39,814 nt of DNA, from assembly GCA_028284045.1 (NCBI GenBank), contig JANQSN010000020.1, positions 1 through 39,814 of the forward strand. Direction: 5' to 3'. The stretch is from Alphaproteobacteria bacterium. GTDB lineage: Bacteria; Pseudomonadota; Alphaproteobacteria; DSM-16000; Inquilinaceae. The notes beneath the pieces are model-generated. The model was not told where the DNA came from, ran no database searches, and saw nothing but the letters and a program-made list of their open reading frames with translations. Each line of letters starts with the position of its first letter. Position 1 is the stretch's first letter. Both the position numbers and the translations under genes were made by a program. Positions 25,480-33,874 of this stretch are shown here, piece after piece.

Positions 25480-27296
25480 CTGACATTGCTCAGCCGGCGC
25501 CGCGCGGCATCGCGGCCCTTCCGCCCGCGGTCCTGTCGGCGAAGATCCGTCGGCGCTACCGAGCCGAGGCGCGGTTTCGCGCCTATGGGCTGATCGCCAT
25601 CTTCTTCGGCGTGACGTTCCTGGCGATTCTGTTCGGCTCGATCCTGTCCAACGCGCTCAGCGCCTTCCGCACGACGGAGATGACGCTGACCGTCCAGATC
25701 GACGAGCAGGTCGTCGACCGCGCCGGCTCTCGCAACCTCACCATGATGCAGATGGCCAACTGGAACCTGCTGGTGGAGAGGGCGCTGGCCGAGCGGATCT
25801 CGCTGGCGGACGAGCCGATCCGGCTGATCACCCTGATCGAGCTGGAACGCGCGTCGGACGAGGAGAAGGCCGCGGCCATCGACACCCTGATCGCCGACGG
25901 GGCGATCAGCATCCCGGGCGTCGAAACTGTCGCCGACGGCGTGCCGCTGGCAGCCCTGATGGACGTCGACGGCTTCTTGACCCAGTCGCCGCTGATGGGG
26001 CTGTCGGAGATCGGCTCCGCCGCCGCGCGGACGACGATCAACGGCGCGGTCGGCGGCGTTCTGGTGGAGCGGCTGGACGGCCGGGTGTTGAGCCTGCGCG
26101 ATCTGGAACGGCGCCAGGTGTTCGACCGCGCCGAGGTGACGGAGATCGTCGACCTGGTCACCGGCCAGCTCGCCAATCCCGGCATCCTGCCCGACCGCTT
26201 CCCGCAGATCCTGCAGGGCGAGCTGAACGACGCGCTGTTCGAAGCGATGCGCCCGGTTCTGAAGGGCCAGACCGTCACGCCCGACCAGGTCGCCGACGGC
26301 CCCTTGGCCGAGGCGCTGGACGACTACCTGATGGACCTGGTGGGCGACCTGATCAGCCCGTCGGCGCGCCTGGGCGTGCGCGACGCGGTGTTCGCCGATC
26401 TCGACCTGGTCGGCGGCACGGTCACCGTGCCGATGAAGGTGGCGACCAATGTCGACCAGCTTCTGAAGGGCGAAGGCGGCCGCGACCTCGCCGAAGAACG
26501 CCGGCTGCTCAACGATCTGCAGGTGATGTGGATCGACCGGCTGCTGGACGAGGGCGTGGTGGAGCGCACCTTCAACTGGGAGATCTTCTACCGCGGCGAC
26601 AGCCGCAATCCGGAGGTCGCCGGCCTCGGCGTCGCGGTCATCGGCTCGGCCTATATGATGTTGATCGTGCTGCTGCTGACCTTGCCGCTGGGCGTTGCCA
26701 CGGCGGTCTATCTGGAGGAGTTCGCGCCGAAGAACCGGGCGACCGACCTGATCGAGGTCAACATCAACAATCTGGCCGCCGTGCCGTCGATCGTCTTCGG
26801 GCTGTTGGGCTTGGCGGTGTTCATCAACTTCCTGCATCTGCCGCAGTCGGCCCCGGTGGTCGGCGGTCTGGTGCTGACGCTGATGACGCTGCCCACGGTG
26901 ATCATCGCCACCCGCGCCGCGCTGCGCGCCGTGCCGCCGTCGATCCGCGAGGCGGCGCTGGGCGTCGGCGCGTCGAAGATGCAGGCGATCCGCCATCACG
27001 TGCTGCCGCTGGCCGCCCCCGGCATCCTGACCGGCACGATCATCGGCATGGCCCATGCGCTGGGCGAGACGGCGCCGTTGATCATGATCGGCATGGTCGC
27101 CTTCGTCGCCGACTATCCGGCGACGCCGCTCGACCCGGCGAGCGCCCTGCCGGTGCAGGTCTATCGCTGGTCGACCCAGCCGGAACGCGGCTTCGTCGAG
27201 CTGACCTCCGCGGCGATCCTGGTGCTGCTGGCCTTCCTGATCGTCATGAACGCCACGGCGGTCTGGCTGCGCCGGCGCTTCGAGCGGCGCTGGTAG
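25476..27296 (+). CDS. pstA: Phosphate ABC transporter permease PstA with large periplasmic insertion
   Basis: This 606-residue protein is about twice the length of enterobacterial PstA. TM1 lies near residues 37-60 ([20 protein letters not shown]). About 325 mostly hydrophilic residues follow before TM2 near 385 ([22 protein letters not shown]). The N-terminal part corresponds to the DUF3333-type extension seen in alphaproteobacterial PstA. The core is normal: [21 protein letters not shown], then the EAA loop [25 protein letters not shown] and [17 protein letters not shown]. It is coupled to pstC by an ATGA overlap. The inserted domain probably faces the periplasm and may contact PstS (inference). 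Confidence 0.94.
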   Translation: MTDIAQPAPRGIAALPPAVLSAKIRRRYRAEARFRAYGLIAIFFGVTFLAILFGSILSNALSAFRTTEMTLTVQIDEQVVDRAGSRNLTMMQMANWNLLVERALAERISLADEPIRLITLIELERASDEEKAAAIDTLIADGAISIPGVETVADGVPLAALMDVDGFLTQSPLMGLSEIGSAAARTTINGAVGGVLVERLDGRVLSLRDLERRQVFDRAEVTEIVDLVTGQLANPGILPDRFPQILQGELNDALFEAMRPVLKGQTVTPDQVADGPLAEALDDYLMDLVGDLISPSARLGVRDAVFADLDLVGGTVTVPMKVATNVDQLLKGEGGRDLAEERRLLNDLQVMWIDRLLDEGVVERTFNWEIFYRGDSRNPEVAGLGVAVIGSAYMMLIVLLLTLPLGVATAVYLEEFAPKNRATDLIEVNINNLAAVPSIVFGLLGLAVFINFLHLPQSAPVVGGLVLTLMTLPTVIIATRAALRAVPPSIREAALGVGASKMQAIRHHVLPLAAPGILTGTIIGMAHALGETAPLIMIGMVAFVADYPATPLDPASALPVQVYRWSTQPERGFVELTSAAILVLLAFLIVMNATAVWLRRRFERRW

Positions 27297-27379
27297 CAGC
27301 GGCGCTCGAAGCCCAAGAACACGAAGATCGGCCCGAAGACGGCCCTAATGAGACGAACGACCGGGGACGACCGCAAGCG

Positions 27380-28195
27380 ATGACACAAACCATGACCACG
27401 GAGAAGGCCCCCCCGCCGGCCGTCGCCGGCGACGGCAAGTCCGACAAGATGACCTCCCGCGGCGTACAAGTGCATTACGGTGAGAAGCGGGCGCTGCACG
27501 GCATCGATATCGACATCAAGGCCAATGAGGTCCTGGCGCTGATCGGCCCGTCGGGCTGCGGCAAGTCGACCTTCCTGCGCTGCCTGAACCGGATGAACGA
27601 CACCATCGTCGGCTGCCGGGTGACCGGCAGGCTGACGCTCGACGAAGAGGACATCTACGACAAGGCGCTCGACGTCGTGCAGCTTCGCGCCCGGGTCGGC
27701 ATGGTGTTCCAGAAGCCGAACCCGTTCCCGAAGTCGATCTACGACAACATCGCCTATGGACCGCGCATCCACGGCATCGCCGACGACGGCGCGGACATGG
27801 ACGCCATCGTCCAGCGCTCCCTGGAAGGCGCGGGCCTGTGGGAAGAGGTCAAGGACCGCCTGCAGGAGCCCGGCACCGGCCTGTCCGGCGGCCAGCAGCA
27901 GCGCCTGTGCATCGCCCGCGCGATCGCCGTCAGCCCGGAGGTGATCTTGATGGACGAGCCGTGCTCTGCCCTCGACCCGATCGCCACCGCCCATGTCGAG
28001 GAGCTGATCGACGAGCTGCGGCAGCTCTATACGATCGTCATCGTCACCCACAACATGCAGCAGGCCGCCCGGGTCAGCCAGAAGACGGCCTTCTTCCATC
28101 TCGGCGATCTGGTGGAGCACAATCTGACCTCGGAGATCTTCACCAATCCCAGCGACGAGCGTACGCAGGGATACATCACCGGCCGCTACGGCTAA
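27380..28195 (+). CDS. pstB: Phosphate ABC transporter ATP-binding protein
   Basis: This 271-residue ABC ATPase has Walker [21 protein letters not shown], typical of PstB down to the CLNRMND tail. The Q-loop is [24 protein letters not shown], the signature [14 protein letters not shown], Walker [17 protein letters not shown] (the CSALD is characteristic of PstB), and the switch [13 protein letters not shown]. An N-terminal extension of about 25 residues precedes the first strand. ATG 27380 was chosen because upstream in-frame codons overlap pstA in another frame. It energises PstCA at the inner membrane, and PhoU follows 47 bases downstream. Confidence 0.96.
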   Translation: MTQTMTTEKAPPPAVAGDGKSDKMTSRGVQVHYGEKRALHGIDIDIKANEVLALIGPSGCGKSTFLRCLNRMNDTIVGCRVTGRLTLDEEDIYDKALDVVQLRARVGMVFQKPNPFPKSIYDNIAYGPRIHGIADDGADMDAIVQRSLEGAGLWEEVKDRLQEPGTGLSGGQQQRLCIARAIAVSPEVILMDEPCSALDPIATAHVEELIDELRQLYTIVIVTHNMQQAARVSQKTAFFHLGDLVEHNLTSEIFTNPSDERTQGYITGRYG

Positions 28196-28242
28196 GCGAC
28201 GCGCGCCCCTCGGCTCGCTTGTTTGTTGGGACATCGCCGATC

Positions 28243-28983
28243 ATGGCCTCCGACCACATCGTCAAGTCGTTCGATCAAGAGTTGGACGGCCTGAAACGCG
28301 GTATCGCCACCATGGGCGGGCTGGCCGAGAGCCAGATCGAGAGCGCGATCCAGTGCATCACCCGGCGCGACGGCGCGCTCGCCGGCCGGGTGGTGGAGAA
28401 CGACCGCCGCCTCGACACCATGGAGACCGAGATCGCCAACACCGTCGTGCGCATGCTGGCCCAGCGCCAGCCGATGGCGCGCGACCTGCGCGACATCGTG
28501 GCGTCGCTTAAGATCGCCTCGGACCTGGAGCGGATCGGCGACTACGCCGCCAATCTGGCCAAGCGGGCGATCGCGCTGGCCCAGGTTCAGCCGGTGCGCC
28601 CGGTGGCGGCCATCCCGCGGATGGGCCGCCTCGCCCAGGAGATCGTCAAGGAAGTGCTGGACGCCTATGCCGAGCGCGACCTCGACCGCGCGCTGACCGC
28701 CTGGCGGCGCGATGAGGAGCTGGACGATCTCTACAACAGCCTGTTCCGCGAGACGCTGACCTACATGATGGAAGATCCGCGCAACATCACGCCGTGCACG
28801 CATCTCCTGTTCATCGCCAAGAACATCGAGCGGATCGGCGACCACGCCACCAATGTCGCCGAGACGATCCATTTCCTGGTCGCCGGCGGGCCGATCGGGG
28901 AGGCGCGCCCGAAGGGCGACCTCTCCAGCTTCGCCGTGGTCACGCCCGATCAGGCCGACCCCGGCCAAGACGTGCCGGCCTGA
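28243..28983 (+). CDS. phoU: Phosphate signalling protein PhoU
   Basis: This 246-residue all-helical protein consists of two PhoU repeats. Each carries an E/DxxxD-type metal-cluster motif: SDLERIGDYAANLAKRA in the first half and KNIERIGDHATNVAETIHFL in the second. PhoU links the Pst transporter to PhoR and turns the regulon off when phosphate is plentiful. It starts ATG 28243 (MASDHIVKSFDQELDGLKRG), the family start. It stands between pstB and phoB, separated from phoB by four bases, the usual alphaproteobacterial order. Confidence 0.96.
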   Translation: MASDHIVKSFDQELDGLKRGIATMGGLAESQIESAIQCITRRDGALAGRVVENDRRLDTMETEIANTVVRMLAQRQPMARDLRDIVASLKIASDLERIGDYAANLAKRAIALAQVQPVRPVAAIPRMGRLAQEIVKEVLDAYAERDLDRALTAWRRDEELDDLYNSLFRETLTYMMEDPRNITPCTHLLFIAKNIERIGDHATNVAETIHFLVAGGPIGEARPKGDLSSFAVVTPDQADPGQDVPA

Positions 28984-28987
28984 GCGG

Positions 28988-29719
28988 ATGAAGGCGGGAC
29001 CCGCGACCGTGGCGCGCGCCGGCACCAACCCGACCATCCTGATCGTCGACGACGAGTCGGATCTGGTCACCCTGCTGACCTACAATCTGGAGCGCGAGGG
29101 CTTCCGCACGCTGGCCGCCTATGACGGCGACGAGGCGCTCTTGGTCGCCGGGGAGCAGCGGCCCGACCTGATCCTCCTGGACTGGATGCTGCCCCACCGC
29201 TCCGGCCTGGATGTCTGCCGCCAGCTTCGCCGGGGGGCCAAGACCCGCGAGATCCCGATCATCATGCTGACCGCCCGCGGCGAGGAGGCGGACCGGGTGC
29301 GCGGGCTGGACAACGGCGCCGACGACTATGTGTCGAAGCCGTTCTCCACCAGCGAGCTGTTGGCCCGCGCCCGCGCCGTGCTGCGCCGCGCCGCGCCGGC
29401 GATGACCGACGAGGTGCTGAGCTACGGCGACGTGGTGATGGACCTGGCCGGCCACAGGGTGCGCCGCGGCGGTCGCGACATCCATCTGGGCCCCACCGAA
29501 TTCCGGCTGCTGCGCCATTTCCTGCAGCATCCGGGCCGCGTCTTCTCGCGCGAGCAGCTCTTGGACGTGGTGTGGGGCCACGACGTCTATGTCGAGCCGC
29601 GCACGGTCGACGTGCATATCCGCCGCCTGCGCAAGGCCCTGAACGAATTCAACGGCATCGACCTGATCCGCACCGTCCGCTCCGCCGGCTATGCCCTCGA
29701 CAGCAGCGCGGGGGCGTAG
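28988..29719 (+). CDS. phoB: Phosphate regulon response regulator PhoB
   Basis: This 243-residue OmpR-type response regulator has a short N-terminal extension of about 15 residues. The receiver domain follows (ILIVDDESDLVTLL), with acidic pocket D21/D22, phosphoacceptor D65 in LLDWMLP, and K in YVSKPFS. The C-terminal winged helix contains LGPTEFRLLRHFLQHPGRVF and the recognition helix RTVDVHIRRLRKAL, matching PhoB. Phosphorylated by PhoR, it should bind the Pho-box-like site before pstS. It is the last gene of the regulon; a low-GC, REP-containing region follows. Confidence 0.95.
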   Translation: MKAGPATVARAGTNPTILIVDDESDLVTLLTYNLEREGFRTLAAYDGDEALLVAGEQRPDLILLDWMLPHRSGLDVCRQLRRGAKTREIPIIMLTARGEEADRVRGLDNGADDYVSKPFSTSELLARARAVLRRAAPAMTDEVLSYGDVVMDLAGHRVRRGGRDIHLGPTEFRLLRHFLQHPGRVFSREQLLDVVWGHDVYVEPRTVDVHIRRLRKALNEFNGIDLIRTVRSAGYALDSSAGA

Positions 29720-29763
29720 CGCGAGATACGGTTGCGGGGTACGGAGAGTACGTCCGCTACTCT

Positions 29764-29872
29764 AGCAGACTGTTGAAAAACACTCTTCCAACGTCGTTCC
29801 CGCGCAAGCGGGAACCTCCAACCGATTGAAACATAAAGATTCCCGCCTTCGCGGGAATGACGTTCAAGGCTA
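29764..29872. repeat. REP-like hairpin pair (GTTCCCGC / ATTCCCGC family)
   Basis: Two short hairpins occur close together: 29796-29815 (GTTCCCGC, GCAA loop, GCGGGAAC) and 29839-29858 (ATTCCCGC, CTTC loop, GCGGGAAT). Together they make a BIME-like unit whose outer ends read ACGTCGTTCCCGC and GCGGGAATGACGT, so the whole is roughly palindromic. The TAGCAGACTGTTGAAAAA stretch at its left edge resembles element boundaries in other proteobacteria (from memory, untested). This family is unrelated to the G-rich repeats elsewhere in the window. Confidence 0.75.
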
Positions 29873-29958
29873 GATCTAGCGATCTTCAGCAACCTGGTAG
29901 ACAGGCGCTATGCCGGACGGCCGGATTGCCGTTCGATTTCATCCGATCTGTAAAAGCT

Positions 29959-30162
29959 CTAAGGTTGATACTCCAACAAGTCACCGGGCTGGCAATCGAG
30001 CTCTCTACATATGGCGTCAAGCGTCGTCAAACGTATTGCACGCGCCTTGTTTGTCTTGAGCAACGAGAGATTTTGCTCGGTTATCCCGATGCGTTGCGCA
30101 AGCGTCTTGGATTTCATTTTGCGCCTTGCGAGCATCACATCGAGGTGAATCATAACGGCCAT
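29959..30162 (-). CDS. Small XRE/Cro-type HTH regulator
   Basis: This 67-residue single-domain helix-turn-helix protein is of the YozG/XRE type. The HTH reads KTLAQRIGITEQNLSLLKTN, followed by RAIRLTTLDAICRELDCQPGDLLEY, the standard ending of these mini-regulators. ATG 30162 has an AGGTG-like site upstream, and ATG 30153 (MIHLDVM) is an alternative. It lies eight bases downstream of a DUF2975 membrane protein gene on the same strand; the pair is a recurrent two-gene module in proteobacteria. Base composition is near 50% GC, unlike the surrounding genes, which suggests recent acquisition. Confidence 0.9.
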   Translation of the reverse strand: MAVMIHLDVMLARRKMKSKTLAQRIGITEQNLSLLKTNKARAIRLTTLDAICRELDCQPGDLLEYQP

Positions 30163-30170
30163 CTGGACAC

Positions 30171-30695
30171 CTATATCGTGTGAGCCTGTTCGTCTTCCAG
30201 CTTGTGGCCTTCATTCATCACCCATGAGAGCAATAGAACGACGGCGCCAATCACCAGTGTCGAAAGATCCAAAACACCAAACTGGGCGACGAGCTCTCGC
30301 GAACCAGGCGGATTGTTAAAGGTGATGACAACACTGATCAACGGTGTAAACAGCGCGTTGGCAGCAACCCATGTCAGTAATACAAATCCAAGACGGCGGA
30401 AAAGGCGCACGTTTTGCTGTGAAAACACGATTCCTTTTTGATAGAGCTTGAAGAGTGCTTCCAAGGTGATCAATCCATAAAGGGCGACACCGACCGGGAG
30501 CAAACTGACGACGAAAGCCAGAGAAAGCGACAGTCCCGAGAGAGGCTGAATGGCTGCCGCTGGAAGATCCGCGAGCAATCCATCCGGCAAGTGATTGAAG
30601 GATGCCCAATACAGCAGGTTCAATAGCGGAACGCCTACGATGAATATCCATAGGAGTATGCGGAAACGCCGACTGGCTCTCTGCAGATGTTCCAT
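30171..30695 (-). CDS. DUF2975 membrane protein
   Basis: This 174-residue protein has four hydrophobic segments: ILLWIFIVGVPLLNLLYW, LSLAFVVSLLPVGVALYGLI, LGFVLLTWVAANALFTPLIS and LSTLVIGAVVLLLSWVM. The conserved stretch LYQKGIVFSQQNVRLFRRLG is characteristic of DUF2975. Its function is unknown. ATG 30695 is chosen because GAGGAG at 30705-30710 stands nine bases upstream; ATG 30719 is less well placed. It is followed after eight bases by the XRE regulator and preceded by a good TTGACA promoter. Codon and base use are clearly AT-richer than those of neighbouring genes. Confidence 0.9.
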   Translation of the reverse strand: MEHLQRASRRFRILLWIFIVGVPLLNLLYWASFNHLPDGLLADLPAAAIQPLSGLSLSLAFVVSLLPVGVALYGLITLEALFKLYQKGIVFSQQNVRLFRRLGFVLLTWVAANALFTPLISVVITFNNPPGSRELVAQFGVLDLSTLVIGAVVLLLSWVMNEGHKLEDEQAHTI

Positions 30696-30806
30696 GCCTC
30701 TACTCTCCTCAAGATCCATGGCCAGACGTTCACCAGGGCATTGTCGGTACGCGCTGGTGCGGCGGCGCGGACACGGAACCCGGCGCCGATCACCGGCGAA
30801 TGGCCT

Positions 30807-30835
30807 AATTAGGGTAAGAATTTATCGATTGTCAA
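30807..30835 (-). promoter_or_regulatory. Sigma-70-like promoter for the DUF2975/XRE pair
   Basis: On the minus strand, a perfect TTGACA (30835-30830) is followed after 17 bases by CTAATT (30812-30807), or TAATTA one base further. It is about 110 bases upstream of the DUF2975 start, in AT-rich DNA. It is the clearest consensus promoter in the window. Confidence 0.6.
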
Positions 30836-31005
30836 TAATTTTTGGCAGCCACGGCGACCATGGCTTCTGCCGGCATTGGCCATCGGCTTAGTCAGCCGAT
30901 GATCGACGTTGTGCCGTGCGCAGACGACTGCAAAGGCATGGCGGCCGAAGCGGTCGCCTTCAGCCGCATGGCGAGATGCGACATTGCGTCCTTGTGCAGC
31001 CGACC

Positions 31006-31710
31006 TCACCAGAACCCCGGCACCAAGCGGGCGCCGACCGCCCGGGTATAGGTCTCGTAGCCGTCGAGGTGGTCGCGCATCATCCGGTCCTCCAGCGCCG
31101 TGCGCACGACGATCGCCGCGCCGGCGATCGCCGCCGGGATCAGCGCCCATAGCGTGCCCAAGAGGACGGGCACGCCCAGGCAGGCCAACAGCGTCGCCAG
31201 ATAGCCGGGATGGCGCACCAGCCGGTAAGGCCCCTCGGCACACACCGTCTGCCCGCGCTCCGGCTGCAGGCGGGCCGCCGGGATGAAATAGGCGTTCACC
31301 GCCAGCGCCCAGCCGAGCAGCAAGGTGCCGGTGGCGACCATCAACCCGCCGGCAAGGTGCTCTTCCTCCACGCGAAACGGCGTCCAGCCGAACCGCGCGT
31401 CCAAACCGGCGACCACCGGCAGGACGACGAAGAAGGCAATGGCCCAGGCCGCGACGGTCCAACGGTCCCAATCCGGCCCGCCGGCCCATTCACCCGGTGC
31501 GGCCAGGGTCTCCCGCCGGCAGACCAGCACGATCCCAGCGAACAAGAGCCCCCTCCCCACCGCCAGGGCGGCATTCACCCAGGCCCATTGCCATTTCGGG
31601 TCGCCGGACACCAGCAGCAGGAGCCCGAGCACCAGCCCGTGTACCAGGAAGATCTGCATCAGCCGGGTGAGAAGGCGCCGAGCCAGCCCCGGCGGCGGAT
31701 TTTCAAGCAT
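31006..31710 (-). CDS. Isoprenylcysteine carboxyl methyltransferase-like membrane protein
   Basis: This 234-residue polytopic protein has about five hydrophobic segments and a C-terminal block, GPYRLVRHPGYLATLLACLG, the SAM-binding RHPxY signature of the ICMT/PEMT/NnrU-type methyltransferase superfamily. Next come ALEDRMM, HLDGYETYTRAVGARLVPGFW, the usual ending. In bacteria these proteins methylate lipids or small isoprenoid or thiol substrates; the true substrate is unknown. It has no operon partner: the DUF2975 promoter lies downstream and the amide operon leader is divergent upstream. Confidence 0.85.
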   Translation of the reverse strand: MLENPPPGLARRLLTRLMQIFLVHGLVLGLLLLVSGDPKWQWAWVNAALAVGRGLLFAGIVLVCRRETLAAPGEWAGGPDWDRWTVAAWAIAFFVVLPVVAGLDARFGWTPFRVEEEHLAGGLMVATGTLLLGWALAVNAYFIPAARLQPERGQTVCAEGPYRLVRHPGYLATLLACLGVPVLLGTLWALIPAAIAGAAIVVRTALEDRMMRDHLDGYETYTRAVGARLVPGFW

Positions 31711-32012
31711 TCGCGAACATCTCCTTGAGGATTGCCCGCACCGGTGCGCAAGGCCGGCCGGTTTCGGCCGCTCTGCGTCGTCGGGCTTGACTCGGGACCC
31801 CCGCGCCTCTCATGCTCGTCACTTGCGGTGGATAAACGGCATCAACGGCGATGCTGCTGCCGGCGACGGGACCGATCGGTCCCCACCATATCAGGCTGAC
31901 GGCGCGACATCCGCGCCGATCGGACGACGGCGATCAGGCCCTTTGCGAGAGCAAGGGGCCTTTTTTCGTTTCTGGCCGGCGGATTGTACGGACAGACCGG
32001 AGAAGGGGCGGG
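31711..32012 (+). promoter_or_regulatory. Leader region of the amide operon with stacked hairpins
   Basis: This roughly 300-base gene-free region precedes the AmiC-like gene. A weak promoter candidate is TTGACT (31787-31792) with CATGCT (31811-31816). Downstream hairpins are 31868-31883 (GGGACC-GATC-GGTCCC), 31901-31917 (GGCGCG-ACATC-CGCGCC) and the terminator at 31937-31966. The order of hairpins ending in a terminator before an amiC-amiR pair matches the ANTAR-controlled leader of the Pseudomonas amidase operon. The conserved A1/G4 hexaloops of ANTAR targets are not clearly visible by eye. Confidence 0.6.
31937..31966 (+). terminator. Intrinsic terminator inside the amide operon leader (attenuator)
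   Basis: GGCCCTTTGC (31937-31946), GAGA loop, GCAAGGGGCC (31951-31960) form a 10-bp stem with one G-T wobble, followed by TTTTTT (31961-31966). It is the best intrinsic terminator in the window. The nearest upstream plus-strand gene (phoB) ends more than 2 kb away, so it is best explained as a transcription attenuator before the AmiC-like gene. Confidence 0.85.
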
Positions 32013-33179
32013 ATGCGGGACCGCGACCTTATCGACATCGGCGTATTGCTGTCGGCGACGGGATCGTACGGCACCATCGGGCGCTCGATGCTGGGCGGCG
32101 CGCTGCTCGCCATCGAAGAGGTCAATGCCGGCCCCTATCCCTTCCTCTTCCGCGCGGAACGGGTCGATCCCGGCGGAAACCTGAGCGAGTACTACACCAC
32201 CGCCCAACGGCTGCTCGCCGAGCGCCGCATCGTCCATGTGGTCGGCTGCTACACCTCCTCCAGCCGCAAGGAGGTGCTGCCGCTGTTCGAAAAGCACGAC
32301 GCGCTGCTCTGGTATCCCTCGCACTACGAGGGCTTCGAGACCAGCGAGAACGTCGTCTACACCGGCGCGGCACCGAACCACCATGTCATCCCGCTGGCCG
32401 ACTATCTGATCGACGCGGTCGGCGGGCAGGGCTGGTTCGTCGGCTCCAACTATATCTGGGCGTGGGAGAACAACCGGATCCTGCGCGAGACGCTGGTCTC
32501 CGCGGGCGGAAGGGTGCTGGGCGAGCGCTACCTGCCGGTGGGCGAGACCGATGTCCGCGCCATCGTCGACCAGATCCTGGCCGCACGCCCCGACTTCGTC
32601 TTCAACACGCTGATCGGCGAGAGCGCCTACGTCTTCTTCCGCACGCTGCGGCGACGGGCCCAGGCGCTGGGCATCGACCAGCCGCGCGAGATGCCGGTGG
32701 TGAGCTGCAGCCTGTCGGAGCCGGAGCTGGCGGCCATCGGGCCGGACGCCGCCGACGGTCACCTGTCCTCCAGCGTCTATTTCGAGAGCGTCGAGACGGC
32801 GGAGAACCGGCGCTTCGTCGCCGCATGGCATCAGCGCTTCCCGGAATTGGGCGGCGCCAGCGCCGATGCGGAAGCCACCTATATCGCGGTCCACCTGCTG
32901 GCCAAGGCGATCGCCGCCGCCGGCAGCACGGATCTGGAGAGCGTGCGCCGGGCCGTCGGCGGGCTCGTCCTGAACGCCCCCCAGGGTGAGATCCGCGTCG
33001 ATCCCGACAATCGGCATTGCAATCTGCGCCCGCGCATCGGCCGGTCGCGCCGGGACGGCGGCTTCGACATCATCGCCGAAGCCGGCAGCGCCACCCGGCC
33101 CGATCCGTACCTCGTGTGGCGCGAACCCGCCGAGACGGCGGCCAAGTCCGGCCGCCCCCGCCTCAGCGTGGTCTCGTGA
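32013..33179 (+). CDS. AmiC-like cytoplasmic amide sensor
   Basis: This 388-residue protein has the type I periplasmic-binding-protein fold but no signal peptide: it starts MRDRDLIDIGVLLSATGSYG directly with the first strand. This is as in AmiC of Pseudomonas, the ligand-controlled inhibitor of AmiR. Conserved blocks include GCYTSSSRKEVLPLFEKHDALLWYP, with ligand-cleft residues, and FVGSNYIWAWENNRIL. The length matches AmiC (385). Its stop overlaps the ANTAR gene start (TGATG), implying equimolar synthesis of the pair. It is predicted to hold the antiterminator inactive until an amide or urea-like ligand binds (family knowledge applied by inference). It could alternatively be read as a Urt-type binding protein, but the missing signal peptide argues against that. 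Confidence 0.87.
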   Translation: MRDRDLIDIGVLLSATGSYGTIGRSMLGGALLAIEEVNAGPYPFLFRAERVDPGGNLSEYYTTAQRLLAERRIVHVVGCYTSSSRKEVLPLFEKHDALLWYPSHYEGFETSENVVYTGAAPNHHVIPLADYLIDAVGGQGWFVGSNYIWAWENNRILRETLVSAGGRVLGERYLPVGETDVRAIVDQILAARPDFVFNTLIGESAYVFFRTLRRRAQALGIDQPREMPVVSCSLSEPELAAIGPDAADGHLSSSVYFESVETAENRRFVAAWHQRFPELGGASADAEATYIAVHLLAKAIAAAGSTDLESVRRAVGGLVLNAPQGEIRVDPDNRHCNLRPRIGRSRRDGGFDIIAEAGSATRPDPYLVWREPAETAAKSGRPRLSVVS

Positions 33180-33799
33180 TGCGGACGGTCATCCAGAACT
33201 TCCGCGGCGCGCGCGCCCTGGTGGTCATGGCGCCCGGCGACGATTGCGACCGGCTGGTGGTGACGCTGCGCCGCCTTGGCCTGCTGACCGGGGCCGTCGC
33301 GCCGGGCGACGAGGAGGCCTTGGCGGCGGCGGCGCGCGACGGCTTCGACGTGCTGATCACCGACACCGATGTCGGCACCGGCGATCTGGTGCCGGGCGGC
33401 ATCACCGTCGATGCGCCGGTGATCGCCGTCATCGGCGTGGAGGCGCCGAGCCGCCTCAGCCGCGTCGTCGGCGGCCGGGCCGCCAGCCATATCGTCAAGC
33501 CGGTGCGCGCCAGCGGCGTCTTCCCCGCGCTGTTCATCGCCTTCAACGAATTCGCCCGGCGCCGGCGCGAGCGCGAACATGCCGGCCGGCTGGAAACCCG
33601 GTTGCGCCAGCGGCGGACGGTGGTCAAGGCGGTCTTGGCGGTGATCGCCAGCCGCGGCGTCGACGACGACGAAGCCTTCCGGCTGATGCGCCGGGAGAGC
33701 ATGCGCCGGCGCATCACCATCGAAGCCCTGAGTGAAGAGATCGTCGCCGCCAGCAAACCGTCGGCGCCGTCGGGAGAAGTTGCCGGCGGCCGGTCGTAG
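33179..33799 (+). CDS. AmiR-like ANTAR transcription antiterminator
   Basis: This 206-residue protein has a receiver-like N-terminal domain (about 10-120) without the usual phosphorylation pocket, a coiled-coil linker (RRRREREHAGRLETRLRQRR), and a C-terminal ANTAR RNA-binding domain (about 145-190) with AVLAVIASRGVDDDEAFRLM and ESMRRRITIEALSEEI. AmiR and NasR family proteins bind tandem leader hairpins and prevent terminator formation. The gene overlaps its AmiC-like partner and lies directly before the transporter genes. The terminator at 31937 is the obvious target. ATG 33179 gives the full receiver; upstream codons belong to the amiC frame overlap. Confidence 0.9.
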   Translation: MRTVIQNFRGARALVVMAPGDDCDRLVVTLRRLGLLTGAVAPGDEEALAAAARDGFDVLITDTDVGTGDLVPGGITVDAPVIAVIGVEAPSRLSRVVGGRAASHIVKPVRASGVFPALFIAFNEFARRRREREHAGRLETRLRQRRTVVKAVLAVIASRGVDDDEAFRLMRRESMRRRITIEALSEEIVAASKPSAPSGEVAGGRS

Positions 33800-33874
33800 A
33801 GGCCGCCGGATCCCCGAAAGGCGGGTAACCGCCCGTCATGGTCAAACGGAACCAGGAAGACAGGAGAGGCATTG

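Noticed and set aside
31741..31870. Sigma-54 promoter for the amide operon
   Set aside because: Nitrogen control would suggest one, but no GG-N10-GC element with a good TGGCAC/TTGC match was found by eye.
32013..33179. AmiC-like gene considered as a second periplasmic binding protein
   Set aside because: It has no signal peptide and is translationally coupled to an ANTAR gene, which fits a cytoplasmic sensor better.
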